Below, piece by piece: positions 47,891 to 58,859 of a DNA stretch of 64,000 nt; position 1 is the stretch's first letter, and each line of letters begins with the position of its first letter. This DNA is from Ophioderma brevispina (lineage: Eukaryota; Echinodermata; Ophiuroidea; Amphilepidida; Ophiodermatidae): positions 1-64,000 of the forward strand of contig JAMKCH010010179.1 in NCBI GenBank assembly GCA_023653785.1, given 5' to 3'. The notes below the pieces were generated by a model. That model was not told where the DNA came from and made no database searches. It saw nothing but the letters and a program-made list of their open reading frames with translations. The position numbers were made by a program, and so were the translations under genes.

Positions 47891-48278
47891 AAACTTGTTA
47901 GGTTGGAAAATTAAGTTTTTTTGGAGGCGATACTTCGTCATTTTGAACCCAGTTCGTGTGTCGCCTGTGTCGATTCGGAACACGACTGTCAACATAAGGT
48001 GTGTCGACGCTGGCCCTACTGAAAGTACTATTTTGGTGGTTCTAAATTTGCTCCTCAAGAAAGTCTAGAGAAAAGTAAATTTCGACCACCACTAGCAAGC
48101 CTTTACCTGTATTGGCAGATCCTCGAAATGTATTGGCTAATACACACTTCAAAAACAGACTTTTTTACATTCCTTATTTGCTTGAATTGTACTTGTTTTT
48201 TCATGAGAAGGTACAATTTGATTACTTTCAAGTAAACATTCCAGTACAATATAAATACAATATCGTGGATTTTACTAG

Positions 48279-48467
48279 GTCACCCTGGTCCCATTGAATG
48301 ACCCTGATGACAGCACTTTGCCACCTTTGCCACCTATGCATGATGAAAGAGGACCTTTGCCAGAGGTGGATAATCAGATACCCGGGGAGGAGCCGGATGA
48401 AACTTCGCCCCTGTTGAGATAAGAAGTTACTTCCCAGAGACCTGGTGTGGTTGCTGACGGTCAAGAG
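48279..48467 (+). CDS. A2M-like exon 7: bait region and FPETW, frame broken twice
   Basis: Acceptor is ttttactag and donor is gttaca. The frame reads VTLVPLNDPDDSTLPPLPPM and onward through a proline- and acid-rich stretch ending DETSPLLR, as expected for a variable bait region. The conserved IRSYFPETW follows but is one base out of frame (shift near 48417). The expected W-L-T residues after ETW are shifted again (near 48443). Allowing these two losses, the exon ends with two bases and joins exon 8 in correct phase, giving the standard spacing of 18 residues between ETW and VPHTIT. The start phase does not fit exon 6, so a small exon or a third indel is missing. Either assembly error, or a dead alternative bait exon, explains this. 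Confidence 0.7.
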
Positions 48468-49622
48468 GTTACAATAGTGACATATTGCTTGTAGCATATT
48501 ATCATCAAAAACCTTCAAATACCCATGGCGTTTTTAATTTGCGTTAGTTTCCTGCTAATAGCTATTTACTTACGCAAAAGAAATTAGTCTTCCATTACAA
48601 TACTTCTGCAGCAAAGCACGACATGTTTTATGAGGCCATTGATTGCAATATATGAGGCGGCGCACTGTCACCATGAAGAACCAAGCCAACCCAAACCCGG
48701 AATTGCAATAAGTTGAATTTTGATTTGTGTACCCTACCACCCACTTGCAATGTCCTACTAGACATGGTGGCCAAGCCTCTTTTAACACAGCAACTCAGCC
48801 AAAGTTCTTCTTCAGTGTTTTTGGAATAAGAAATATTGCTTTGTAAGACCAAAAATTAGGATTGTCCTAAGATTTCGTGTTTAATGTGTTAAAAAACCAA
48901 TGGCGCCGTCTAAAATTGGGATTTCTTGGCCACCACTGCCTAATGCCCGCATATACCCCGGTAACTTGATCAAGATTAAGTTTTGTGCACTGCGATTGCA
49001 AAATTCTGGCCTTTATTTTAGAATGGATCCACCCGCACAGGTTAACTGGCCCAAGCGCACACTTTGATCTAAAGACCATCGGGGGAATTTTCCCTGAAAT
49101 CTTCCGCTACCTTTCATACTCTCACATAAACCCGAATTCTACCTAACCAAACAAAAATAAAAAAAAAATTTTAAAAATTTTGTGTGTTGAAGTACACTGG
49201 GTCTTCTTCACTGTTCAAGTTCAATCATGAACATTGATGGACACCACACACGATAAGACCATCTATGGTAAAATGATAGCATATTACATGTCAGGAAAAA
49301 TAAAATGGCGGCTGGTATAGGGCGTACGATTTCAACAATAATATTGATATCTAAGCACAACATGCGCAGTTATATTTACTCTGGAGGAGTAATACTAAAA
49401 GGTAATGCAAATAAAAACCAGCTGAATCAATATTTCTTGGCAGTCTAGAACATTTCTAATTATTTTTAATGCTTTCTGGAGTCTCATTAAAATAGTCGCC
49501 AAGTAGTAAACAATAGTCGTAGTCGCAACTAATCGCCAATATCACGACTGCGACTATTGGCGACTTAGTCGTGCTTCCCTATATAACACACACACAAAGT
49601 AACCAAACACGCAATTAGCTTA
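48468..49622. other. Intron sequence, no gene seen
   Basis: No coding support on either strand. Two blocks, 48660-48780 and 60690-60850, share ccaaaaattagg- and ggcgccgtctaaaattgg-like wording, which hints at a diverged dispersed repeat. Confidence 0.35.
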
Positions 49623-50536
49623 GGAGCTAGCAGACAATGTAACCATCTCAGTACAAATTTGAGTGATTAATATGTTGAACAGACGACAGGGACCTCTAAC
49701 GTATTCTTAAGTGCCGTCATGGTGCCTTAAGGTAGAGGGGCCACGACACAGTTTTGTACAGGGTAAATTTGTTAATTGATCCAATCTTGTGAAGTATACA
49801 ACATTATTTGTCTAACCAATAAGGCTTCAGAACAGGTAAATATCTTGATTAGCTACATGTAAAGGTTAAGAGTTATAGTCTAAAACAGCACAAATCAATA
49901 AAAGGGTCAAGTTTCCTGTTGTACAGGGGTCAAATTTTAAAATTGCGCCGATTTGATAAACAATGGTGCAAAGTATTGGTGGAGGTCATAGTAATTCAAA
50001 TAAGGAATATTTTGGAGTGTCTCAATGCTTAGTTACCAAAGGTAGGGGGAAACAAGGTCAAGCCCCATTGAAATGCAATGGATGTTACCTCAAGTCTGTG
50101 CCCCTACATCAAACATTTTAGACAGTCAAAACTATTCCCTTATTTTAATCTAGAACTCAACAATAATTTGCACGCACTGTTTATCCAAATCGGCAATTGT
50201 TAAAATTTTGACCCCGTACAATGAATTGACCCATTTTATTGATTTTTGCTGTTCTAGTTTATAACTCTGACCCTGAAGTTAATATAGTACCAACTATACC
50301 TTTTCTGAATCCTTGTGGTTAGACAAGTAATATGGTATAACTTTTCAACATGATTTGGATAATTGAAAAATTTGCCTCTGTACAAACTCGTGGTCTTGGC
50401 CCCCTTTCCTTACGGCACCCTTTCGGCACTTTTTTTTTTTTTAAGAATCATGTTTCAGGGGCCCTGTCTTCTGTCAACATATTAATCACTCAAACCTTTT
50501 GTACTTGAAGATGTGGTATAAATGTCTGCTAGCTCC
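49623..50536. mobile_element. 914-bp inverted repeat (large foldback element)
   Basis: Begins ggagctagcagac and ends gtctgctagctcc. The arms of more than 400 bp contain, in mirror order, gagtgattaatatgttga, gtgcc(g/t)taagg, ggtcaaattttaa and caatggtgca/tgcacgca blocks, meeting near 50080. Divergence between arms is clear, so it is an old foldback rather than an assembly fold. Confidence 0.8.
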
Positions 50537-50697
50537 AGGTTAAATGCTTTCATCTATATCTTTGAACTTTTTGTTTGTTTTTTTGTGTTCAAGATATGGG
50601 CTCATAAGATAATGGTTCAGGTATGGGCTCGTATTGTAGAACAATGATATTATATATTTAGTCAGACTTTAATTAGTAGTAGTAATTAGTATAGTAT

Positions 50698-51225
50698 ATT
50701 AAACCAAAGTTTTAAATCCGTTTTGTCCCCGTGAACGAGAGGTGGCTGGATTCACTTCACAATCACAGCACTGCCGCTTACTCCCGCCTTCCACTTTACC
50801 CGAATCAATGCATCCTCCATCAAACCAACCCTCCTACTCTTCTCTTCCACTTGCTTCTTCCATGTCTCTTTGAATTTCCCCTCCTCCCAACCTCCCACCT
50901 CAAACAAACTCAAAAGCCCTTTCTAAAACATGCTCGTCATCCTTCCTCAGTACGTGCCCATACCCAAATGTACACTATCGCCTTCGCCAACCGTTCCATC
51001 GCTTCTTCCAAACCCAACATCTGCATCAAGTCCTCAGTGTCTTCATCCTATCCATCAACCTTCGACACCACCCATTGCTCTCATCATTGATCTCTCTGTC
51101 TTCCTCAGATCTCAGAATCCCCATCTCATTTTTCCTCAACAACCATGGTCTCTCCCCATAACATCACACTGATCTCAGTACGAAAAACTACTATATACAC
51201 CATACCTTTCATACCTTGGCAGATC
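50698..51225 (-). mobile_element. RTE-like LINE 3' fragment
   Basis: - strand copy of the C-terminal codons and tail of the LINE at 12304-15010: aaaactttggtttaa tail, gaatccagccacc, and GA-rich coding sequence giving KQVEEKSRRVG-like residues. 5'-truncated near 51225. Confidence 0.75.
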
Positions 51226-52690
51226 TGTTGTTTGAAGCCCACTTAATACTTACGTCCACAATTTGACCCCCTACTTACGGAAAATAGGTAAACAACATAC
51301 GGTACGTTATCTGGCTAGGCAGCTGCCATGGCCGGTGCTTTCTTAGCCCAAATGCAATTTAAACATATCAATAGATGGCGCACTTTCGGTCGAAGGCAAC
51401 GTTTTTGTTCAGACCGTATAGAATATGGTGTGCAATGAACGAGCGTACAAGTGTGTGCCATGTCATCGGTAGCATTTGTTAAAGTATTTTAGGTTTATTC
51501 CGTTATGATACAATTAACATGGGTTCTATTTCTAGCTTGTAATTTCCTTACATCCTCTAAATCTAATTTTTTTTTGTATTAAACAAAAAAACAAACCATT
51601 AAAATTAAAAATTTGGATAAAACACAACCATATTTTTATGGAAAATGCATGCACCACCCCACAAACGCACTTGATAAACTTCACTTTGTCTCAAGTATGG
51701 TTTATCCCGTTACAGATTTTATATGCTACTATTTTTATAATAATTTGAATCAAGTGACTGCGCAAATATGATTTTTCTAATCAAACACATTTTCAAATAT
51801 GTGTGTGGTGTTTTTAGACATTTCTTACTGAAAAATATTTTTTTTTTTTTTTTTTTTGTGGTTAAGAAAGATGCAAAAGGTTTACTTTTTATCCTTAAAA
51901 CACTTCAAAGTGTTTCTTTATCAATACAGTGAACATATAGGGAGGCAATACTAAAATTTTAAGTTTTATATTAATGCAGTGTAGTTTAAACCAAACGTGT
52001 ACACACCTATATTTAGAGTTTAATTGGGCGTGTTTAATTTATATAAATTTGAAGTGTGTATTTAGTGCCTCCCCATAGTTTACTTTTGATATGTTTAAAC
52101 ATTTGAAATACCTTTAGCACTGCAGTAATTTATGATTAGTACCTTTAACCGATTTTTGAATTATTAAACTTTTTATTCCTTTTGGTAAGGGTACAGAGTC
52201 ATTCCTTTTATCTGCACAGAATGTGAATGTTCCTCCTTTAAATATTTAAAAAATTGGGTCAATTAATCTATGCTTTAATATTGTTTTCAAGTATAAGCAA
52301 CGGCAAAACCTAATATTTACTTGTTTAAAAGTTGGAAGCTTTTTACTCCATTTGTTTTATTCCGTTGTGGATAAATAACGGACTTAACAAATTAGCAAAT
52401 GCATTAGGGTGAGAAATAATACCATAAAATAAACAGTTTGCATCGTTGTAATTCATAAAAATATTTAATTGGTGTAAAATTCATTTGGTTTCTCTGCTGG
52501 ATACGAAATATGTTCCTTAACTTTGAAAACTTATTGTAGATAGTACAATTTAAATTTCAACTTAAACTATGCACCTTACCTTTTCAACTATTCAACAAAT
52601 TACGTGTGATCTCTCTCCTGTTCCCAATGGCCTGCAAATTTTTAATGTCAACTTCAATTTCTTAACTTTGAATTTTTTAGCATAACACTA
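51226..52690. other. AT-rich stretch, no gene seen
   Basis: No coding signal. Includes a T run at 51838-51857 and several tttattccg or close variants (51494, 52360) without the paired arms of the MITE family. Confidence 0.4.
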
Positions 52691-52781
52691 GAACGTATGA
52701 AACGGTGCCAAAGTTTTCAGTAAAACTGTTAACGCAATCACGAACTGTTGTAAAATTGATGAAGGTATCTTTTTACTGTTT

Positions 52782-55140
52782 CTACTGGAAGTCCTCCGCA
52801 GAAGAGTCCATCCCACTGATCCCGAGTACAAAATTGTCCTTGGTATACGTAGTCGTCGCTGCTTCTTCCTGTGCTTGTTTTTCCGCTGCTTCTGCGGTGG
52901 CCTTTTTCTCTGCGTACTGCTTGTGGCGTGGCGGCACTGGTTGCCGACTCACTTGAATCAGATTCTTCCCACCCTTCAGGCAAACAACGTTATGATGAGA
53001 CGCGACGAGTCTGTTTACTTGCTGGTGGATCTGGATCCGGGATGGAGGTCGGTCGGATCCGCTAGGGATATACTCAACTTCTACAATAGGATCCTCTTCT
53101 GTCGAAATAAAGAGACATTTAATGAACTAACACTATAGGTTATAAAGAACTTGTTTTTGAAGCAACCCATATCATGCACACTTAACTGCACATATAAAAT
53201 ATGTAAACGTCATTCTTAATCCTTTGAACACGGCAAGCGACTACAGTCGCTCAACGGTCAAAATTTGTCAAATTTTGTTTCAAAAAGGTCAACATTATTA
53301 ATTTTCAAGTGCATATTCAGAATCAGAATGAAAAATGCATCTAAATTAGTCCAAACAAGCCTAGTCTTTGCTGATATTCTTTTTAGATGGCTTTCCAAAT
53401 GACCTGCAAGCATTTGTGACGCCATCTATAAAGCCACTGACATATGTGCTATATTACGTATACAGAATTGGCCCGTGTCGAAAGGGTTAAAATAAGCCTA
53501 CACTCTAAATTACACAGATTTCAAATTCATACTATTAAATTTAATTATACATCAATCTAAAAATGGATTGGTTACTAACCAACAATCATTTTCGATTAAA
53601 GATGAGTGAAATCTTTGTAATTCTGAGTGTGACATGTGTAACTTTAAACCCCTGTGCACGCACACAAAAAACGGGTTTCAAGACACTTCAAACCGAGCAT
53701 TTTGTGTTGAATATTAAGAACTACATTTGTACGTACCATCTTCGGATCCATTCTGCAATTCTTGCAAAATCTGCACTAGTGATTGCTGAGAGTCCTCGTG
53801 AGAGTCATCAAAATCTAAAGCAGGAAGGGCATCGGGCGCTTGCTCATGATGTAGGGAGGCCACCGCGACATCTTCGTCATGGACGTTGCTAGGGGGTTGA
53901 GTTAGGTCTGAAAGAGAATAACGCAATAACAATAACATGATTAGCATTTTCTTTAAATGTAGACCCTGTTCATTTTAAACATTTTTTTTATAATTTGGTG
54001 CATTTTTTTTCTTACTCATTTCATTTGTTATTTCCACGTCTGCATCATCAGCACCCTGAGACCATGTGTCAAACAAAGGGGATGTCGCTGTCTTTTCTGC
54101 TTTAGTATGCAGCGGGTACAACCGCGCGACATAGTCAAAAAACACTTTGTACAGGTTACGTCCTTTCGCGTGATTCCTAAAAATAATTTCAGATAAGTGA
54201 CCTTCAAAGTGATTCAGAGTAGTACCGGCCATATTTCTAAGGTGTTTTTTGGAATGGCTCCAGGCCCCTTCAATCGTGTTTGTATGTATTTTGATTTAAT
54301 TTCCCGTAGACACTTCCCTGTACCACTTCACATACTGGCGCTTATGTATGACAGTAAAATGCTGGAAGCCATGCTTGTTTAAATTGCCGTATCCACCCCA
54401 GCCATCCGTATAAATCTTTGATCCCGGTTCTACGTAGCGCTTAATAATTTTTGTTAGGGTTTGCTCGTTTCGGTTCTCAACCGGATATAGAATTAATCTG
54501 CCACTTGTCCGCTCAATTAGGCCCACCACCCACACCTTAATACCCGTGTGTGGATTGCCCCTATGATATTTGCACTTAGTTCCAAAAAGACTTTCGTCGA
54601 CTTCAACTTCACCTTTGAGTTTCATTTCTGGAGAAATAACTTCGCGCCACACATATTCTATATAAAAATATCTCTCATATAATTTGCCCAATTGACGGCA
54701 GTGTTCTTGTAATTGACATTTGACTGTATACTGCATCTCAAAAGAGAAATTCCATCCAAGTACACTTTCATGAAATTGATGATGTCGGCTAGTGGGAGTC
54801 TAAATCCTTGAAAATAGGACATTTCTCTAACGCTTCTCTCAAAATCATGGCCATCCTTACGGCATCGGTAAGAAACGCCATCAAGTGCATCTGGTCTATT
54901 CACCAATCTACATGGCTCTCCACAAGTGGCGCACAAAATCTGGCTCGCGATGAGGCCTTTTCCCATCAACCAAGTTAATAGCGTGATTACAGGGGCCATT
55001 AGAAGTTTGTAAAAGGCAAACGGGTTGTTCCAGTCCCAGAATTGAAGGGTTGACAAACCGTCATCGCTCGGCACCCGCTTTGACCACCCGCCACCTTTCC
55101 GCGGAGATTTGCCGCGATTTTGCGCGTTGTTAGGTTCCAT
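52782..55140 (-). pseudogene. Merlin/ISXO2-type transposase gene with introns and C-terminal extension
   Basis: The large exon starts with ATG at 55140 (an in-frame stop lies just upstream). It shows a zinc ribbon (CATCGEPC ... YRCRKDGHDFE), EVDESLFG (first catalytic Asp), IYTDGWGGYGNL (second Asp) and HTNTIEGAWSHSKKH, the ISXO2 (IS1595) transposase order. Two lesions: a one-base shift near 54740 and a TAA at 54298-54296. Splicing then fits: donor after 54016, exon 53907-53737, exon 53098-52782 to TAG, all in matching phases. The added C-terminus is acidic, then ends in a charged helix (KQYAEKKATAEAAEKQAQEE). Merlin transposases usually end soon after the catalytic domain, so the tail is unusual. 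No TIRs were found. Confidence 0.78.
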
Positions 55141-55584
55141 TTTTATGATTTAACAAGTAGCCCTATCCGAATAACAAGTTATAGCATCCAATCAGTCAAA
55201 TAGTAAGATCAAGAGTGAAGGCAAGATTGCGACCGAATATTGCGACACACGTGTAAAAATTGCAAAAATTGCAATATGCATATCTGTCTCACCTAGAAAA
55301 TTTAGTCTTTTCAAACCATTTTGCATATCTTTTGAAATGCAAATCTAGTAAGACCGGGCCCCACCCATTCATACTTGTTTTATGTAAATCATGACACCCA
55401 CCCCCACCCCAGACACACCTGCAAACATTATAATCTTTGCAGTTCATAAGCGTGTTTTACAGATAACTGGAACTAAGCTATGTCTCACCATCACTCCACA
55501 TTATGCGAGCCTCGTAACACAGAGAGAACTCAGCATATATATTTCCAAACATTAATGACGAAAATCCCGACACCGCGTATTGCT

Positions 55585-55670
55585 ATGAATGTGAGGCGAG
55601 TCCGGCCACCCCGGGCCGGCCACCCCGTAAATAGCGGGGAGACAAACAGGATTTAAACTTTGGTTTACTT
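55585..55670 (+). mobile_element. RTE-like tail fragment
   Basis: gtgaggcgagtccggccacc followed by a partly duplicated ccggccaccccg and aggatttaaactttggttta. Only the 3' tail is present. Confidence 0.65.
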
Positions 55671-55868
55671 CGTCCGCCCTGAACTTGAACTAAGGAGTGA
55701 CGTCGTAGCTTTTACGCAGTATTAATTTAATTAAGTCTGCTTAAAGTCAGCGTTCGCGATACGCATACACAATAGCTGCGCGAAAGCTATGAACCACTCC
55801 GTCAATAGTTTCAGGCCGGGACGAAGTATACTAAAATGCGTATAGGCCTATATACGAAAGAAACCCAC

Positions 55869-56435
55869 CTTGAACTGCGATGAACATATTGACGAATTCT
55901 ACCATCTAGATATTCGTATCGTCGATTGGTAACATTCCATGCGTAGAGGTTGTATCCTCTTCTTTGATCAAATAAACGAAATAAAGCACGCAGATGGTTG
56001 AACGCAGACCTGTCTCTGCACAAGTGCATTAACTGGGCCCACTCGAACAGAACTTCGGGATTTAATCCGTTTACAAAACTAAATGTACTAACTAAAATCC
56101 TCTGAAAGTGTCTTAAATTCGGGTCCAAAACAATCTCCTAATCAAATAAGGCCACTGCGATGCCGGGCCAATGATATCTTGTATGTCTTCCACAGTTTGA
56201 AAATATCTCGGTTGCGATTATCCGCCATCACACACTCAAAAGTTATTAAAGCGGGTACCAGTTTGATTGGCACTATAGCTGCCACGCGAGTAAAATACCT
56301 GTGGATGCATTAACAGGTGATATACAAAGCAAGCGCAATTAGCACGTACTTACCGAGGGTGGACCAGGTGCAGTAATCGCTTCTTCGCTTTTGATTGACA
56401 GAGAGCTGACGCCTGTCGTTGCACTGCGGTGATAA
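55869..56435 (-). CDS. Unknown spliced gene fragment upstream of the transposase
   Basis: Two exons suggested on the - strand. Exon a, about 56435-56354, has acceptor tatcaccgcag and donor gtaagt; a stop-free frame reads TTGVSSLSIKSEEAITAPGP. Exon b, 56137-55869, has acceptor tttgattag and donor gtgggt; the frame reads EIVLDPNLRHFQRILVSTFS, NPEVLFEWAQLMHLCRDRSA, FNHLRALFRLFDQRRGYN and RRYEYLDGRIRQYVHRSS. The phases of a and b agree. The product is rich in aromatic and basic residues and probably helical; no family was recognised. It could belong to the same element as the transposase or to an unrelated host gene. Confidence 0.4.
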
Positions 56436-57129
56436 AAAAAGAATGTTAAGCGCGCCAAATACATGTTATGACAATTAAATTCGTGGGCTCAGAAGCTCCT
56501 GGCAGAAGTTGGGTTGGCCGTTAGTTCATCTTTTGGCACAATTTGCCGACCCGACTTTTGAATTCGGTACTCGGAACAATGTACGGAAAAGCACAATCAC
56601 ACTGACAATTTAATATAGGTATAGGTACAGTTGTGGAGTCATATGCGTTCAATTTATGGGAGAAACATTACTTCTATAGATTTAAGTATATGCCTAATCT
56701 CTAAATAGCAATTTTCTTTAGTAGAAATTTTGATTGGCTCCGATTTCAAAACCACCGCTTAAACTCCTCTTTTAGCTTCCTCACAATATATTATAACAAT
56801 TAACATGCTGGTATAAATTCATGGCAAAAGAAATCCCCCTTATCGGATGTCCGCACGGGAATTTTAAAAAATTGCCGATATCTGAGGTATATACATGGGG
56901 CCCTATATTATATTGTCGGTATATTAATAGGCCTATATACTAACACGAGTAGCTTTATACCACCCGCTCACCTCCCCTTATTCTTTAACCTTGCACCCCC
57001 CCAAAAAAACCCCCTTTTGCTGCTATACGAGAAAAATTAGTTTTATGGGCTATTAATACTATTTATACCCCCGATATGCAGCAATTTTGTAGGCCTACAG
57101 GTTATGTAAACTTGCAGTGGGTGAAACGG
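56436..57129. other. Sequence with no gene seen
   Basis: No coding support. Near 56955-57050 a diverged copy of the foldback arm found at 57145 is present (taccacccgctcacc, ccccttttgctg). Confidence 0.4.
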
Positions 57130-58015
57130 GTGGTATAAAATTTAGATGTCTAGATTTTATACCACCTGCTCACTCCTTCCTTCCTTTCTTAACTCTACCC
57201 ACCAAAAATCTACAAACCCCTCTTTCTTTGTGTGGTATAAATTACCCCCAAAAGAAATCCCCTTTTCTCTCCTACGGACGGGTAGTTATCTAAAACTTGT
57301 TGATATCAACCCTATATTACATACTCCTGTTATACCCCCCGTTGCTATACTTTTGTACAGCGATTTTCTATGGAACGGGGGGTATAACAGGAGTATAATA
57401 TAAGCTTGACGCTATAAGCGGCCCTATATTATATACTCCTGTTATACCCCCCGTTGCTATACTTTTGTACAGCAATTGTCTATGGAACGGGGGGTATAAC
57501 AGGAGTATAATATAAGCTTGACGCTAAGCGCCCCTATATTATATACTCCTGTTATACCCCCTGTTCCATAGATGTCTAGATTTTATACCACCCGTCACTC
57601 CTTCCTTCTTTCTTAATCTTCTTATCTTACCACCCCCCAAACTACTAAACCCCTCTTTTGCTGGTATAAAATACCCCCAAAAGAAATCCCCTTTTCTGTC
57701 CTACGGACGGGTAGTTATCTAAAACTTGTTGATATCAACCCTATATTACATACTCCTGTTATACCCCCCCCCCCCCCCGTTGCTATACTTTTGTACAGCG
57801 ATAGTCTATGGAACGGGGGGTATAACAGGAGTATTATATATTGCTTTCAATAGGTAACAAATTTAATAATTAACACCCGTCCGTAGGATGAGAAAAAGGG
57901 GATTTCTTTTGGGGGTAATTTATACCAGCAAAAGAGGGGTTTAGTAGTTGTGGGGGGTAAGAAGGTTAAGAAAGAAGGAAGAAGTGAGCGGGTGGTATAA
58001 AATCTAGATAAATAA
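57130..58015. mobile_element. Foldback cluster with repeated hairpins
   Basis: Two direct arms (57145-57320 and 57565-57740) and one inverted arm (57880-58010) share ctagattttataccacc, acccccaaaagaaatcccc and ctacggacgggt. Between them the hairpin unit cctgttatacccccc ... ggggggtataacagg occurs three times in full (about 57340-57395, 57440-57510, 57755-57830) and once in part (57545-57565). Non-coding. Confidence 0.8.
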
Positions 58016-58164
58016 TCCATAATATGGCATGAGAAATAAAGAATTCGTGAACGGGTGGAGTAAGTTCGGGAGTGGCAATTTTTTATTATAGGGACTATAT
58101 TTTCATTATTTTATGGGATAAGTGTCAGTTAGTGGAGAATACGTTTTATTGAAAAAAGAAGAAA

Positions 58165-58625
58165 GGCAGACGTATGGTATAATAATTTTAGCCTTTGACT
58201 TTTAACCCCATCGTTCATTACGGAATAAAGCCAATATTACTATGATATACGGTTTATTCATATGGAATCTATGTGAATGCGACATGCCGTCACAAGCCAA
58301 TTGAAATTAAAATTTAGGGGCTAGTTTACTATTTTGACGGAATAAAGCACAGTGTAGTGGAATATGCGCTTTATTCCGTAGCATTAAACACCCATAGAAT
58401 TGCCAAAAAAATAAACTTAAAAAGGGAGACGTGCTATAGGTATAACAATTTTAGCCATTGACTTTTAACCCCCGTCGTTCATTACGGAATAAAGCCCAAA
58501 TACTGCTACGATGCGGTTTGTTGATATGGAATTTATGTGAATGCGACATGCCGTCACAAGCCAATTAACATTTTGGAATAAAACGCAGTTTAGTGGAGTA
58601 TACGCTTTATTCCGTAGCATTAAAA
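58165..58625. repeat. Tandem duplication with tttattccg inverted motifs
   Basis: Two copies, about 58165-58395 and 58427-58625, share agccattgacttttaaccc, cgttcattacggaataaagc and cgacatgccgtcacaagcca. Each ends in an inverted pair ggaataaa ... gctttattccgtagcatt. Confidence 0.8.
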
Positions 58626-58859
58626 ATACGAAATTTCAAAGAAATTGCTTCCTGCACCACCTGGCTAATTCAATTGACCTAGTACAGTAGTGCGCCATCA
58701 GTGAGCCACGATACCGAAACCTTCTTGACCAGCAGCACTACCTGGCGCTTACGTGTATATATTATGAAAACCACTGACTGTGGAGAGATCAGTGATTAAA
58801 CCGTAGCAATTTCTTTTTCAGTGGAGTTAGGGGGTCATGACGTCCGGGGTGGCCAAACA

